In this document: positions 46,709-58,356 of the stretch, piece after piece | Layout of the letters: every line of letters starts with the position of its first letter | How positions within the stretch are numbered: the stretch's first letter is position 1 | Assembly (NCBI RefSeq): GCF_032854445.1 | Contig: NC_088296.1 | Coordinates: forward strand, 22,931,853-22,995,852 | Length of the DNA: 64,000 bases | Reading direction: 5' to 3' | DNA from: Liolophura sinensis | Lineage: Eukaryota; Mollusca; Polyplacophora; Chitonida; Chitonidae | Translations under genes and position numbers: made by a program | The notes under the pieces: model-generated | Seen by the model: the letters and a program-made list of their open reading frames with translations, nothing else | Told to the model about the DNA's origin: nothing | Databases searched by the model: none

Positions 46709-46882
46709 TATTTATTGATTTATTTGACTGGTGTTCGGCGCTGTACTCAAGAATATTCGACTTATACGACGTCGGCTAGCATTATGGTGGAAGGAAGCCG
46801 GGCAGAGCCCTGGGAAACCCACGACCGTTCGCAGGTTGCTGGAAGACCTTCCTACAGACGGAAGGAGACGAGGCCAGCATAT
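46709..46882 (-). repeat. tRNA-SINE, body and tail
   Basis: Minus-orientation: ATTTATTTGACTGGTGTTCG, GTACTCAAGAATATTCGACT, CGTTCGCAGGTTGCTGGAAG, ending AGGCCAGCATAT. Head absent. Confidence 0.85.
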
Positions 46883-47245
46883 ATTTCATACGCATATAGC
46901 ATATGTGTATCCAATAATAACATGATGGTATTTTGTTTACATTAATATGTTTTGTTGTCTACATCTGGGCCCAATAATAACACTTAGCCTGAGGTTATTT
47001 TTTTACATTTATATGGTTTCTTCTCTACACGTGGGCCCAATAATAGCACTCTGCATCATGGCATATATATATATTTACGTTTTATTCTCCGATAGGTGTA
47101 CAGCACATTATAACTCTCGACATACTGTCACCTCTACCGAGTGTGAATTGCTTCACTTTGGGCTTTATTTCGTCCAAATCTTGTTATTTTTCCCGGAAAA
47201 TACCTGAAAGACTCCCACATTTTCCCATCGACTTTTCACCTGCAC

Positions 47246-47590
47246 AAATCACTCATAGGTTTATCATATTCACGTGTCGCCCATGGGCTTATCACATTCA
47301 TAAATCACACATGGGTTTATCACCTTCACAAATCACGCATGGGCTTATCGCCTTCACAAATCACGCATGGGCTTATCGCCTTCACAAATCACTCATGGGT
47401 TTGTCATCTTCACAAATCACTCCCGAGCTTATCATCTTCACAAATCAATCATGGGCTTATTACATTCGCAAATTACGCATGGGTTTACCATCTTCACAAA
47501 TCACTCATGAGTTTATGACATTGGCATGAGTTTATCGCCCTCATACATAACTCCTAGGTTTAATCACCATTACAAATCACGCATAGGTTT
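47246..47590 (+). repeat. 28-bp tandem array
   Basis: The unit ATCACGCATGGGCTTATCGC plus CTTCACAA (28 bp) repeats about twelve times, more degenerate at both ends. Confidence 0.9.
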
Positions 47591-48116
47591 TATGTTTATA
47601 TACTCGTTGTTAATTCTGTGTCCATAGTTGGCACAGTTAGAAGAACCTGAGTATTGGAAAATAATATATGCGTTCAAGATGGACTTACTTTTGTTTAAAC
47701 CTACAATATTTTGTGATAAATGTCATTTCACTTTTCATGCTATATACGCTAACACGGTTAAAGATTGACACAGTATAGGGGTGTACAATATAAAAATGAT
47801 TAGTACGTAATCTCTGATTTACGGCGAAGAACTTCTCAGTAGTTTAGTAAAATATACATAATTTACAACTATGCAATTGCCTCTCAATTCAAAAGCACAA
47901 AATGATACAGGTAGAAGATATATCAACAATTACTGTTTCTCCCAGAATGCTCAGAGCCCCGGAAATCCGTGTAACCAGAGTATACCATCACCATTTACAC
48001 CATTATGCGAGTCATTATTGCCTAAAGGTGTGTAATATTGCCTTATACCAGCCAAGAATAATAGTACTGGTGTTATACCTTTAAAAGTGCTTAAAATATT
48101 TTTCTTGGGGAACTCA

Positions 48117-48238
48117 AGTCCAGCTCTGAGTTCAAATCCAACTCATGTTGGCTTCCTCTCCGGCCGAAAGTGAGAAGGTCTTAAGCAACCTGCGGAAATT
48201 GGTGGGTTTCCCCTGGGCTGTGCCCGGTTTCCTCCAAG
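48117..48238 (+). repeat. tRNA-SINE, internal part
   Basis: Plus-orientation: GTTCAAATCCAACTCATGTT, CTCTCCGGCCGAAAGTGAGA, GTGCCCGGTTTCCTCC; both ends lost. Confidence 0.8.
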
Positions 48239-48875
48239 TGAATGGGTTGAAACCTGCGCTATATTTCAGCTTCTGTTAACTATGGTGAAAGACTTTTTCG
48301 CAGAGAATGTATCCTGATGATGTCGACTCGTTGCCTCAGGTGCAGATCACGCCGGCCAGAATCTCCAACAGGATGCCGTCCTGTTGACTTCACCCTGGAG
48401 ACGTCACTGCGTGAAGTACTCGATCACCACATTGGTGTGGCCGCTAAATGTTGATAGGATAAGCCTTATTCTGATTTGTATGAAGCTAGTTATGTCACCT
48501 TAGTATGCTGCTCTTTTCATATCGGAAGGGAGGTGGACTTTCCACGGTTACTTCTTATGTAGAATTTTGAAGGGTTTTGTTCCGACTGTTCACGTATCTG
48601 TTTAAATACCGGTAAGAGCGATACCCCCCCCCCCCCCCTCTCTAGGCCTAGGCCTTGTCTCTGTGTGAAGTTTGTGTTAACTGTTTGTGTTTCGCTATAA
48701 TGAACACAACTTAATCTCCACGTATTTTTTTTTCAGCATGCCACTACTTTTTGAATAATTATGCGGTCCCTCGAGGCAATGAAGCTTTGATCTCAAAAAT
48801 AAACCCCATGACTTTTCATTTTTTTGTTTATGCTCTATACGGCGCCCCATGGCACTACGCTATTGTGAAATCTGT

Positions 48876-49127
48876 TCAGTGCCTGGGGGAAACCTACAAT
48901 CATCCTCACATGCGATCTTCCCACGTACGAATGAAGAGGTAGTCAGCATGGGCTGGGCTTAAATACACATCGACACGACAGCGGCAAGCATAATGCTGTT
49001 AGAAAATCGGACAGTGCCCGAGGGAAACCTACAAAAAAAACTGGCATAGATATGAGGCTCAGAGCGGCCGTATTCGTGACAGACTCCTCTGTCATTCTGT
49101 CACTCTGCTACGCCAGGGCAGCTGACA
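48876..49127 (-). repeat. Two decayed tRNA-SINE fragments
   Basis: 48876-48970 (CTGGGGGAAACCTACAATCA ... AGTCAGCATGGGCTGGGCTT) and 48976-49127 (GACAGCGGCAAGCATAATGC ... GTGACAGACTCCTCTGTCAT, TGCTACGCCAGGGCAGC). Both are minus orientation. Confidence 0.6.
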
Positions 49128-49835
49128 ACTCAGCCATGGCTCAGCCATGACTCAGGTGACAACAGATAATTCAACTGTGTTGTTTAGAAATGGGATGGAC
49201 GTGTCACATATTAATGTCTAACGGAGCTCTAAATAATCACCAACGATACGGATCTTTCATAATGATTTTCCGGTTAGCTGAATACAGATTCACGCTGAAT
49301 GATTTCAAATCTACCAGCAAATATCAATGCTGATTAGTATAAATCCCGCGTCACTGGTGAGAGATGTTTGTTGATAAGTATTCGTAAGTGCTTGTGCGTG
49401 ATTAGATGAATTCAGACCGCACGCGGACAAGAAGTGCGCATGTGTTTAGCCGATAAGGTAAGCCACAAAAGACCCCTTGAAACTAGATAGGAAATCTTCC
49501 CACTTCGGTGCTGAAGTGGGATGCATTTTTTTCAAAAGTAACGCTTACTTGAATATGAAGCACAATTACTGAAGATCATGTGTGTGAAACACTGGAGTGA
49601 TGTAATTTATTCTTTTTGCTTTATTAAAAGACGAAAGTAGGGCCAAATGCAGATTTTGTAATTTTTAGGCGTTTTCCTGTGGGAATATCATTTGTAATAA
49701 AAATATCATTAAGTGAATGAAAATCATTTACATATATTTGGTGCTTAATGAGTGAGTAGTAAGTTAAACGACATATTGCGTAGGTTAATATATTTTTATA
49801 AATGGGATCGAGTTCGATATCCCCTTAGTGCATAC

Positions 49836-50518
49836 CTTTTCTTTTAGTGCTTTTATTTATTTATTCATTTATTTGCTTGGTGTTTTACGCTGTACTCAAG
49901 AATATTTCATTTATACGACGGCGACCAGCATTATGGTGGGAGGAAACCGGGCAGAGCCCGGGCGAAACCCACGATCATCCGCAGGTTGCTGGTTTTAGTG
50001 CTTGTAACAAAGTGGGGAAATGTAGAGGGGGGTGAATTTAAAACACACAGGAAATTCTTTTATATTTATTATTACGTTGTTAAACTATTTGTTAGATAAG
50101 ATTAAATGTATTATTCTAAATCTCTACACAATATATTCAGTATTCTTCCAAAGAAAGCTCAACGATATTTACCTCAGCTGACAGCATATCGTACAATTAC
50201 ATTTAGAAAGGGAGCATCTGTTTATCAATTTAGCTTCGTCCCCAATGTGTATTAAAGACACCGTCAAATACTCACCGTATAATTCGTAAGACAAAACTTG
50301 TCTTTAATACGAACAGTACACGGAAGGGATATTATACTATGCATTTAACAGCATGCAGTAGGCTTTTGGTTAGCAACGAATATTTTAGCTTGGCCTATCC
50401 CACCTGTTACATAGCAAATTCAATCCCACACCGGGGAAACCCTTTCGTCATTTCTCGGACGATCTGTCGCTGTGAGTAGATTGGCTATCAATTTCCCATC
50501 TGTTTGAAAGGAGTCATT
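49836..50518 (+). repeat. Copy B of the 21433-21960 duplication, split by a SINE
   Basis: Same ordered blocks as its partner. A SINE with its own target duplication interrupts the left part at 49853-49992, so the duplication is older than that SINE insertion. Confidence 0.65.
49853..49992 (-). repeat. tRNA-SINE, 5' truncated, with target duplication
   Basis: Minus-orientation copy from the T-rich tail to GCAGGTTGCTGG. It is flanked by TTTTAGTGCTT at 49842-49852 and 49993-50003, so the missing head was never inserted: truncation occurred during integration. Confidence 0.9.
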
Positions 50519-50804
50519 TCATGTAATGTAGTTTCACGCCTGTTTCATGTGTGTGGGTACACTTTTGTGAAGAACTAGTAAATATACCCTGGAAAAGAAA
50601 CAAAGCTGTACAGACGCCTTCAAAAGCATAGCGAGCAAGGCTATGTATTTACAATGATGGCTCATACACAAGACTATTTATCTTGTACGCCCCCCAAATT
50701 GTAAACCCTTGCAGTTTAACACCTGACATAATATGTAAGTATATCTTATACAATTGTATTTCCTAATTTCCTTGACTATTTACAGGAACAGAGATTTGTT
50801 CAAC

Positions 50805-50949
50805 ATGGCTCCCAAGCTTCCCACCAAGGTGTCCTTTTGGATGGGCTTCGCGCTCAGCTTCCTGACAGCGATTATTTCCGGACTGGAATTGTCGTTTAAT
50901 GTCTACGCTTTGCCACTGAAAAAAACTTTCAACTTTTCCCAAACGCAAA
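50805..50949 (+). CDS. 12-TM major facilitator (nodulin-like/MFS) transporter, first coding exon
   Basis: An acceptor TTTACAG at 50785 starts the exon, so a non-coding 5' exon lies upstream. ATG at 50805 is the first codon. It encodes membrane span 1 (FWMGFALSFLTAIISGLELS) and the loop FNVYALPLKKTFNFSQTQ, whose NFSQTQ resembles the (F/Y)xxSQxxI signature after span 1 of MFS and nodulin-like proteins. It ends at 50949 before GTACGC in phase 1. The donor is imperfect, but the join to 51720 restores NFSQTQIEVIASMSSAG, as the family expects. Confidence 0.8.
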
Positions 50950-51719
50950 GTACGCAGTATTTTGTTTTTCAACTAAATATAACTTACTTGTTAAATATTA
51001 AAAGATAAATAGTTTTTTAAAGAAATTATGATTGGAAATGTTGTAATTTTGGCTCTACTCATGCATTGATTTCTGTATATATTGGATCACTGTATGGCCA
51101 AAATTCATTCTTATTTAGTTTTAACAGGCTACTGTAATTCCTCTAATTGAATGATATATACACATATATAACTGTTTTGCCTTTAAATAATTGTGCTTGC
51201 ACTGTTTGCGACGGCAACGTGTTTCTAGCCGGTATATAAAGACCGTGAAAGGGATGCATTAGTACCAGATTAACAGGAATAATGTGTCCTTTCTTATTCT
51301 CTTTTACGTGTATTATATTTTGAAATAAATGACACAAAATCAGACACTTAAATCTAAGACAGGAGAATCTGGCGTCAGTATTAGTATTTCCCTGGCTTGG
51401 CGTGAATGATACATAGACAGACCAAAGGCATGTCATATCGGTTGTTGTTCTACAGATGCAATATATATTCACGCCGGAACCAGCTTGCTGTACAAGGTGA
51501 CGTCAGTCGTAAAATAAAGGAAGGAATGTTGAAATCAACGTCAAGAAGTTGTACATGTAGTAAGCTCAGAAAATCATATACGTTTAGCAAAATTCAAATA
51601 CTGGATCACAGTGAATTTACATATTAACAGGGCTTTGTTTTGCCACGCTGCAAAGATGATCCTCTCGTGTGCACTCCAAACGGCTGTCATTTCGTCTAAA
51701 TGATATTTTAATGTTTCAG

Positions 51720-51926
51720 TTGAGGTTATTGCTTCCATGAGCTCCGCGGGACTGGCCTTTGGACTCCTGGAGCCTTTATGCACTTGGTTCTTCGGCTTTA
51801 AGACGTCGTGCTTCATCACCTGTATAGGAATGCCGGTTTCTAGTGCTCTACTGGCTCTGTTTGCTTACTACAATCAGGTTTTCCACTCTTGGCCGAGTTT
51901 AATTGGCGTTGTGCAGTTATTCTTGT
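51720..51926 (+). CDS. MFS transporter, second coding exon
   Basis: Acceptor AATGTTTCAG, donor GTGAGT, phase 1 at both ends. Encodes spans 2 and 3 and most of 4: AGLAFGLLEPLCTWFFG, then CFITCIGMPVSSALLALFAY, then SLIGVVQLFLC. The next exon is 6.4 kb away, across an intron packed with repeats. Confidence 0.8.
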
Positions 51927-52599
51927 GTGAGTTACCTTGACCAATGGATCGTGTACCACTTTGTTAATAAGAAAAACTCCCAGAAAATGATCTCAAGACC
52001 CAAGATAATAAACCAATCGGATTACGTTTTGTTGAAACACTCATGCATGCGACACTACCATTGGATGAATATATCGGGACTCTAGATAACTAGCTCCGGC
52101 CCTAGCATAACCAGCCTATCATTTAGCCGCAGATATCGCGATTTAGGCAAAACCACGAACAAAGCTGTAATCCGATTGAATTAGTATCTTAGGGCCCGAA
52201 ATATTTTTTTCTGGAAATTTATCTTTGCGCTTGCTTACAAAAAAAGAAAAACTCCCACTCTTTTCTAGGAGTTTTTGTCCGACCAGCGCGGCCTTTAGGA
52301 AGCGTTTGGCCAATGACATGCACCTGTACATGTACACACATGGCCATGGTGTAATGTCCTCGTGGCGGGAACCTGTCCACTGTAAGTTTTGAAAGTTTTG
52401 TACATATTGCACTGGTTGAGCAGAGTGTAGAAGCGCATCCACTATTTTAATAAAGACTGTAATTCTTTAATTTGTTTATTGAGGATTTCCCACAGATCTA
52501 TAGCCACGGGGTAATCTCTTCAACAATAAAATCAACGTATATACACCAACATAGAAAACAAAGAGAACAAATGCCCTGTACATGTACAGAATAATCTGA

Positions 52600-54396
52600 T
52601 GGGAACAATGAAAGATCAAAATCAAATCATATTACTGCTGGGCTTGCATGGTGAATCTATTGGACATGATTATAAAAGTATGTACAGATTTTAAGATCAA
52701 TTGATTATTATTCACGCTCAGTTCAGGTGAACCAAATAAGAGTATAGTACAAATGTGTTTAGAACAACTAGTCAAAAATATAGAAGGGTGAACTCCAGGA
52801 GATATAATTCTAAAGATGCTTTTTAGTATATGCTTTCTATGAGTGGTATAGGCAGAGCAGTCAAGGAAATAATGAGATGCATTTTCACATTTATAGTTTA
52901 CTTTTACTTCATGACTGATCCTCGATAATGTTATATTTAAAGAGGTCACCGTGGACAGCGCTCAGTCCCATTCTCATTCTACAGAGCACAGTAGAGGGAA
53001 TGGTGTCAAACGCATTATGCAAAGATGTAAGATCACGGCAAATACTGTCTTGAGAGTACAAAAAGTTCTTAGCTGTTTCCATTGAAGAGTTTTGGATATG
53101 AACAGGCAATGAGTTCCATTCTTTGGTACTCTTGGGAAAGAAGGAAGAAGAGAAAGTGTGAGTTCGGCTTTTGAGTATAGTAAGTAAGTATACCTTTGAG
53201 TTAGTAAGGTCTTTAGGCATGGAGGAGAGAGCCCATTGATGATTTTATGAAAAAACAGAATGCGCCGACTGTATAAGGGTTAACATTTGAATTCATTTAA
53301 AAGAGATTTGTATGAAGTTCGACGTAATAATGCTGCTCGGCGCTGGACATTTCCCAATGAGTTGAATACTGAAACGCTGCAGTTGTCAAATAGAAAATCT
53401 CCATATTCAATATAAAAGTTTATCAAACCAAAGTACAGTGTGATCATCCACTTTCTAGTAAGTGTTCGCCTGGCTCGACTAATCATACTCAATTTTATAT
53501 TACTAGCTTAACTATGGCTCTTGCATGCTCATTTCATTTACCATTGTGTTGCCGAATAATTTCGGGATGTTTATGGGACTGAACTCTCTTCACATCTATG
53601 CCATCTGAATACAATCTCGGATATGAGAGATTATATTTCAATGATTTTAACAGATAAACAGTTCTGGTAGCATTAAATGACACAACCCATTGACTAGCAC
53701 AGTTGGATAGACGTTCAAGATCACGATTATGTTTAGGCTTAGATGTTGCTAAATCTAAAATTTCTTTAGACAAGGATGTGTCATATGCAAATATGTTAAT
53801 ATTATGTCTAATATTCAAACAAATATCATTGACAAAAATTAAGAAGAAAAGTGGACCCAGTAAAGGGCATTGCGGGACACCAGCATATAAGTTTCGGACT
53901 ATGTCCCGTTAATGCAACCCTTACTTTTTCTATCACACAGATAATCTTTTAAAAACGCAAGTAGAGGATCCTCAACACCCAACTGCTCTAACTTGAACAG
54001 GAGACAATCATGCCAGACTTTATCAAATGTCGTACTGACATCTAAAAATAGTAAACAGGTGTCATTTCTACTGTCAAGACTTTTGTATATGTCATGAACA
54101 ATTTTTGTAATCTGGCATAGAGTCGAATCCCCACATTTAGATCCAGAGTTCTGTAGTATGAGAAGATTATCTGACATACAATACTCATGCAGATGTTTAT
54201 ACACGACCTTCTCCAAAACCTTAGAAAGAAAGAGTTGAAAGGACACTGGTCGATAATTAGAAACGTCATGTCTATCTCCTTTTTTAAATACAGGGTAGAG
54301 TGGAGAGAACTTCCATGCTGCTGGAAAGACAGCTGTCTGTAAGGAATAATTAAAAAGATTCGTTACGGAAGCTGCAGTACAATCAGTATCATGCAA
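52600..54396 (-). pseudogene. Decayed LINE (non-LTR retrotransposon) reverse transcriptase fragment
   Basis: Minus-strand pieces in shifting frames carry reverse-transcriptase blocks in order. These are SNYRPVSFQLFLSKVLEKVV and LLFLDVSTTFDKVWHDCLLF at 53899-54396, PQCPLLGPLFF then FAYDTSLS at about 53750-53880 (the catalytic FADD has become FAYD), and RARRTLTRKWMITLYFGLIN at 53280-53492. The C-terminal part follows (SKVYLLTILKSRTHTF..., STKEWNSLPVHIQ and a Cys/His-containing end, CENASHYFLDCSAY) at 52632-53220. It lacks the endonuclease and 5' end. Jockey/CR1-like by general pattern; the clade is not certain. Confidence 0.8.
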
Positions 54397-54435
54397 TTAT
54401 GTTTTGCCCTAGTCTCATAGTCGTATGTGAGTTCG

Positions 54436-54465
<30 letters not shown>
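54436..54465. repeat. (ATA)n microsatellite
   Basis: Ten ATA/AAT units next to a GGGATCCCGG-containing repeat. Confidence 0.9.
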
Positions 54466-54467
<2 letters not shown>

Positions 54468-55766
54468 TAGAATGGATCTGCGAATAGCAGATCCTAGGCC
54501 GGGATCCCGGATCGGATCGATGAAGTTTTCCCCTTCATGTTCTGTGTTCGAAGGACACATGTTTCACATAAACGGCTTTCAAAGTTTCCATGCGACCTTA
54601 CACCTTTCGCCATTGAGGCAGTCGGCCGGTCATTTGCATTCCCTCGAATAGATTGGCGATCTTAATGATGCTACGCTATGCCCAGTGAAAAACGGTCGTT
54701 CCTTGGCAGACTTAGCCCGCTAATTGTAAGAAATAAGGCAAAAACACGACCAGTGTAACAGCAAGTTTGTACATTCACATCTCAATCCACGACATGCCAT
54801 GCACAGACTAACTGCTCCACTCATAGCTCGGCCATCGTTAGAAAGTCAGCACTTGGACCAGTTCACATATCCATATTTGTTAATCACCCTGGATTGTTTA
54901 ACGTATAGTAAAGAGCACGAGGTCTGCGCAAAACAAAGCTAACTTTTACAGGTCCATGTCGTTTGCTGTTGTAGTTAGATCTCTACGCCATCTAATAGAG
55001 TACTGGAGTTAGATGGGAACTGGAATCAATGTCATCCTACAACCGTTTCGGGAGATCACGGACAGTGTAGCCGAAAGCATCAGGTCAAATACTACAAACC
55101 CAGTTTTGTCCCCCATCTAACTCCATGTTAAAGCAATAGGATTAGCACCTTTTTCTAAACAAAAAACGGTGTTGTCATTTAAACGCTTGTAGCGAAAAAA
55201 CTATTGATCGGAGCTCAAATCTGTTGACGAATGCTCGAAAGAGCATGTCTTGGGCTACAATTTCGTGCAGGTTGCACATTTCTAGCTCCCACAGATCTCG
55301 AGTTACAGGTCATTGAATTTACGTCACTTTTTTGAGTTTTTTGCTTATATCTCAAAAAGTTACACAGATATGCACAAAATACAACCAGATTCAGAATCAG
55401 CAGCTCAAGATACACCAGAATACGTTCAGAACATTTCAACTTTGAGAACTTTTTGTGACGTCATAAATTCGACCAATGGCGAACTTCCAGAATTTTGACC
55501 GGAAGTGAACCATTTTCGCAAACTTTAAAGAACTCCTGACTTACTAGCTGCATGTCAAATTTGAAACCGATCGGTTCAGTGGTTCTGGAGAAGAAGATTT
55601 TTAAAGATTTTACACAAAATCCAATATGGCGTCCGAACCACGTGACATGGCAAAAAAGTGGAGAATTTGTCCCGAGGTATTCACCGCCAGAATATGTGTG
55701 CAAAATTTCAGACCTGTATGTTAAACGGTAAAAAAGTTTCCATGCGAACAAAGTCGGTGAAAAAAA

Positions 55767-55804
<38 letters not shown>

Positions 55805-55860
55805 GAAAAAACAGAACGATTACAATAGGGATCCCGTTCGGGAGAACGGGATCCCTAATA
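54466..55860 (+). repeat. Non-coding repeat ending in (AAT)n and a GGGATCCC palindrome
   Basis: Contains GTTTCCATGCGA twice (54586 and 55735 areas), an (AAT)n at 55763-55804, and a perfect inverted repeat TAGGGATCCCGTTC / GAACGGGATCCCTA at 55826-55839 and 55844-55857 with a 4-base loop. The left part starts with a related GCCGGGATCCCGG. Both ends resemble the same non-autonomous element. Confidence 0.45.
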
Positions 55861-55911
55861 ATGAAGTCGAGGCATCACCACGTATATGTAAAATGTTTCA
55901 CAAGCTCTTGA

Positions 55912-56410
55912 CTCACATGCTGGACATATATCAAGATAAATGTGTGTGGGTTTCGTAATAAAGCTCCCCTCATGCTGGGAATCTTATCAAGAGAAACGTA
56001 CGTGGGTTAAGTAATAATGCTACCCGCATGCTCGGGTGTTTATCAAGATAGACGTATGCGGGTTCAGTAATAATGCTCCCCTCATGCTGGGATGTTTATC
56101 AAGATAGAGGTACGTGGGTTCAGTAATAATGCTACCCACATGCTGGGTTTCCTCCCACCATAATGCTGGCCGCCGTCGCAAAAGTGAAATATTCTTGAGT
56201 ACGGCGTAAAACACCAATCAAATAAATGAATAAATAACCTCTCATGCAGAGATGTTTATCAAGATAGACGTACGTAAGTTCAGTAATAATGCTACCCGCA
56301 TGCTGGGATGCTTATCAAGATCAACGTACGTCGGTTCAGTAATAATGCTACCCGCATGCTGGGATGCTTATCAAGATAGACACACGTGGGTTCAGTAATA
56401 ATGCTACCCG
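55912..56410 (+). repeat. 56-bp tandem array
   Basis: The unit GTTTATCAAGATAGACGTAC plus GTGGGTTCAGTAATAATGCT plus ACCCGCATGCTGGGAT repeats about eight times, with a SINE tail inside at 56143-56238. Confidence 0.9.
56143..56238 (+). repeat. tRNA-SINE tail inside the 56-bp array
   Basis: TTTCCTCCCACCATAATGCT to (AAAT)n; truncated at its 5' side directly at an array unit (ATGCTGGG). Confidence 0.9.
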
Positions 56411-58020
56411 CACATTCGGACATTTCCCATGACTGGCTGTTGGCATTTCCCATGATCACTTTTGGACATTCCCCATGACTAGCTGTCAGCATTTCCGATG
56501 ACCACATTTGAACATTTCCCATGACTGACTGTTGGCATTTCCCACGATCACTTTTGGACATTTCCCATGACTAGATTTTGGCATTTCCCATGACCACTTT
56601 TAAACATTTCCCATGACTGGCTGTTGGCATTTCCCACGATCACTTTTGGACATTTTTCATGACTAGCTGTTGACACTTACCATGACCACATTTGAACATT
56701 TCCCATGACTAGCTGTCTGCATTTCTCATGACCATATTTGGACATTTCCCATGACTGGCTGTTGGCATTTCCCACGATCACTTTTGGACATTTCCCATGA
56801 CTGGCTGTTGGCATTTCCCATGACCACATTTGGACATTTCCCATGACTGACTGATGGCATTTCCCACGATGACTTTTGGACATTTCCCATGACTGGCTGT
56901 TGGCATTTCCCATGACCACATTTGGACATTTTCCATGACTGACTGATGACATTTCCCACGTTGACTTTTGGATATTTCCCATGACTGGCTGTTGGCATTT
57001 CCCATGACCATATTTGGACATTTCCCATGACTGGCTGTTGGCATTTCTCATGACCATATTTGGACATTTCCCATGACTAGCTGTTGGCATTTCCCATGGC
57101 GACATTTGAACATTTCCCATGACTGGCTGTTGACATTTCCCATGACCACATTTGGACATTTCCCATGACTAGCTGCCTGCATTTCCCATGACCACATTTG
57201 AGCATTTCCCATGACTGGCTGTTGGCATTTCCCATGATCACTTTGGAAATTTCCCATGACTAGCTGTTGGCAATTCCCATGACCACATTTGAGCATTTCC
57301 CATGACTGACTGTTGGCATTTCCCATGACCACATTTGATTTTTTTTTTTGATTGGTGTTTTACGCCGTACTCAAGAATATTTCACTTATACGACGGCGGC
57401 CAGCATTATGGTGGGTGGAAACCGGGCAGAGCCCGGGGGAAACCCACGACCATCCGCAGGTTGCTGGCAGACCTTCCCACTTACGGCCGGATGACCACAT
57501 TTGAACATTTCCCATGACTGACCGTTGGCATTTCCCACGATCACTTTTGGACATTTTCCATGACTAGCTGTTGACATTTTCCATGACCATATTTGAACAT
57601 TTCCCATGGCTAGCTGTCTGCATTTCCCATAACCACATTTGGACATTTCCCATGACTAGCTTTTGACATTTCCCATGACCACATTTGGACATTTCCTATG
57701 ACTAGCTGCCTGCATTTCCCATGACCACATTTGAGCATTTCCCATGACTGGCTGCTGGCATTTCCCATGGTCACTTTTGGACATTTCCCATGACTAGCTG
57801 TTGACATTTCCCATGACAACATTTCGGCATTTCCCTTGGCCAATTCTTGAAATTTTCTGTAACAAACTTGGAATTCCAATTCATGGAATTTTCCATGACC
57901 ACATTTCAACAATTTCCCTAACTAACTATTGACCTTTTTCATGACAATCTTGTGGAACGATCGTCTATGGACAATTTCCATGACTAACTACTGGCATTTT
58001 CCATGACCACATTTTGACAT
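56411..58020 (-). repeat. 46-bp tandem array (dimer of 23-bp half-units)
   Basis: Alternating CATTTCCCATGACTGGCTGT-TGG and CATTTCCCATGACCACATTT-GGA half-units, about 30 copies, degenerating right of 57830. Minus-strand open frames of MGNVQMWSW-type repeats are by-products. Confidence 0.95.
57338..57491 (-). repeat. tRNA-SINE inside the 46-bp array
   Basis: Very well preserved copy from TTGATTGGTGTTTTACGCCG to TTACGGCCGG. The flanks ATGACCACATTTGA (left, 57327-57340) and ATGACCACATTTGA (right, 57492-57505) match, either as target duplication or as array units. Head absent. Confidence 0.9.
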
Positions 58021-58356
58021 TTTCCCCTTGTAGACTTTGATATTTGCAGTTACTACATGCAGCATTTTCAAAGGACACGTAACCAGCTCTTGACATTTGT
58101 AATGACCACTTTGGAACATTCATCAGCTTTACCCTTGAACATTAGGCTACAAAATGCTACAAATAAACCAGTAAATGTATAACGTTACATCCTGTGTTAC
58201 ATTGCAATCGTTTGTGCCCAAGCTACATACTTGTCTGATTAAGTTGAAAAATCTGCCAACAGTGCCAATCTGCTAACAACAAATCTCGCTTTCGGGATAC
58301 AGCTACGTTTAATGAGACATATAGCTACTGAGATATTTCTTTTCTTCTGTTTTTAG

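Larger units (their letters stand above)
51927..58356 (+). other. Second intron of the MFS gene, repeat-filled
   Basis: 6.4 kb from donor GTGAGT to acceptor TTCTGTTTTTAG. Contents in order: unassigned sequence to 52600, a minus-strand LINE fragment to 54396, an (ATA)n at 54436-54465, a non-coding repeat to 55860, a 56-bp array with a SINE tail in it, and a 46-bp array with a SINE in it. Confidence 0.75.

Noticed and set aside
56292-57912. Minus-strand frames of repeated MGNVQMWSWE-type peptides
   Set aside because: Product of the 46-bp satellite; 46 is not a multiple of three and every frame shows the same shifted repeats.
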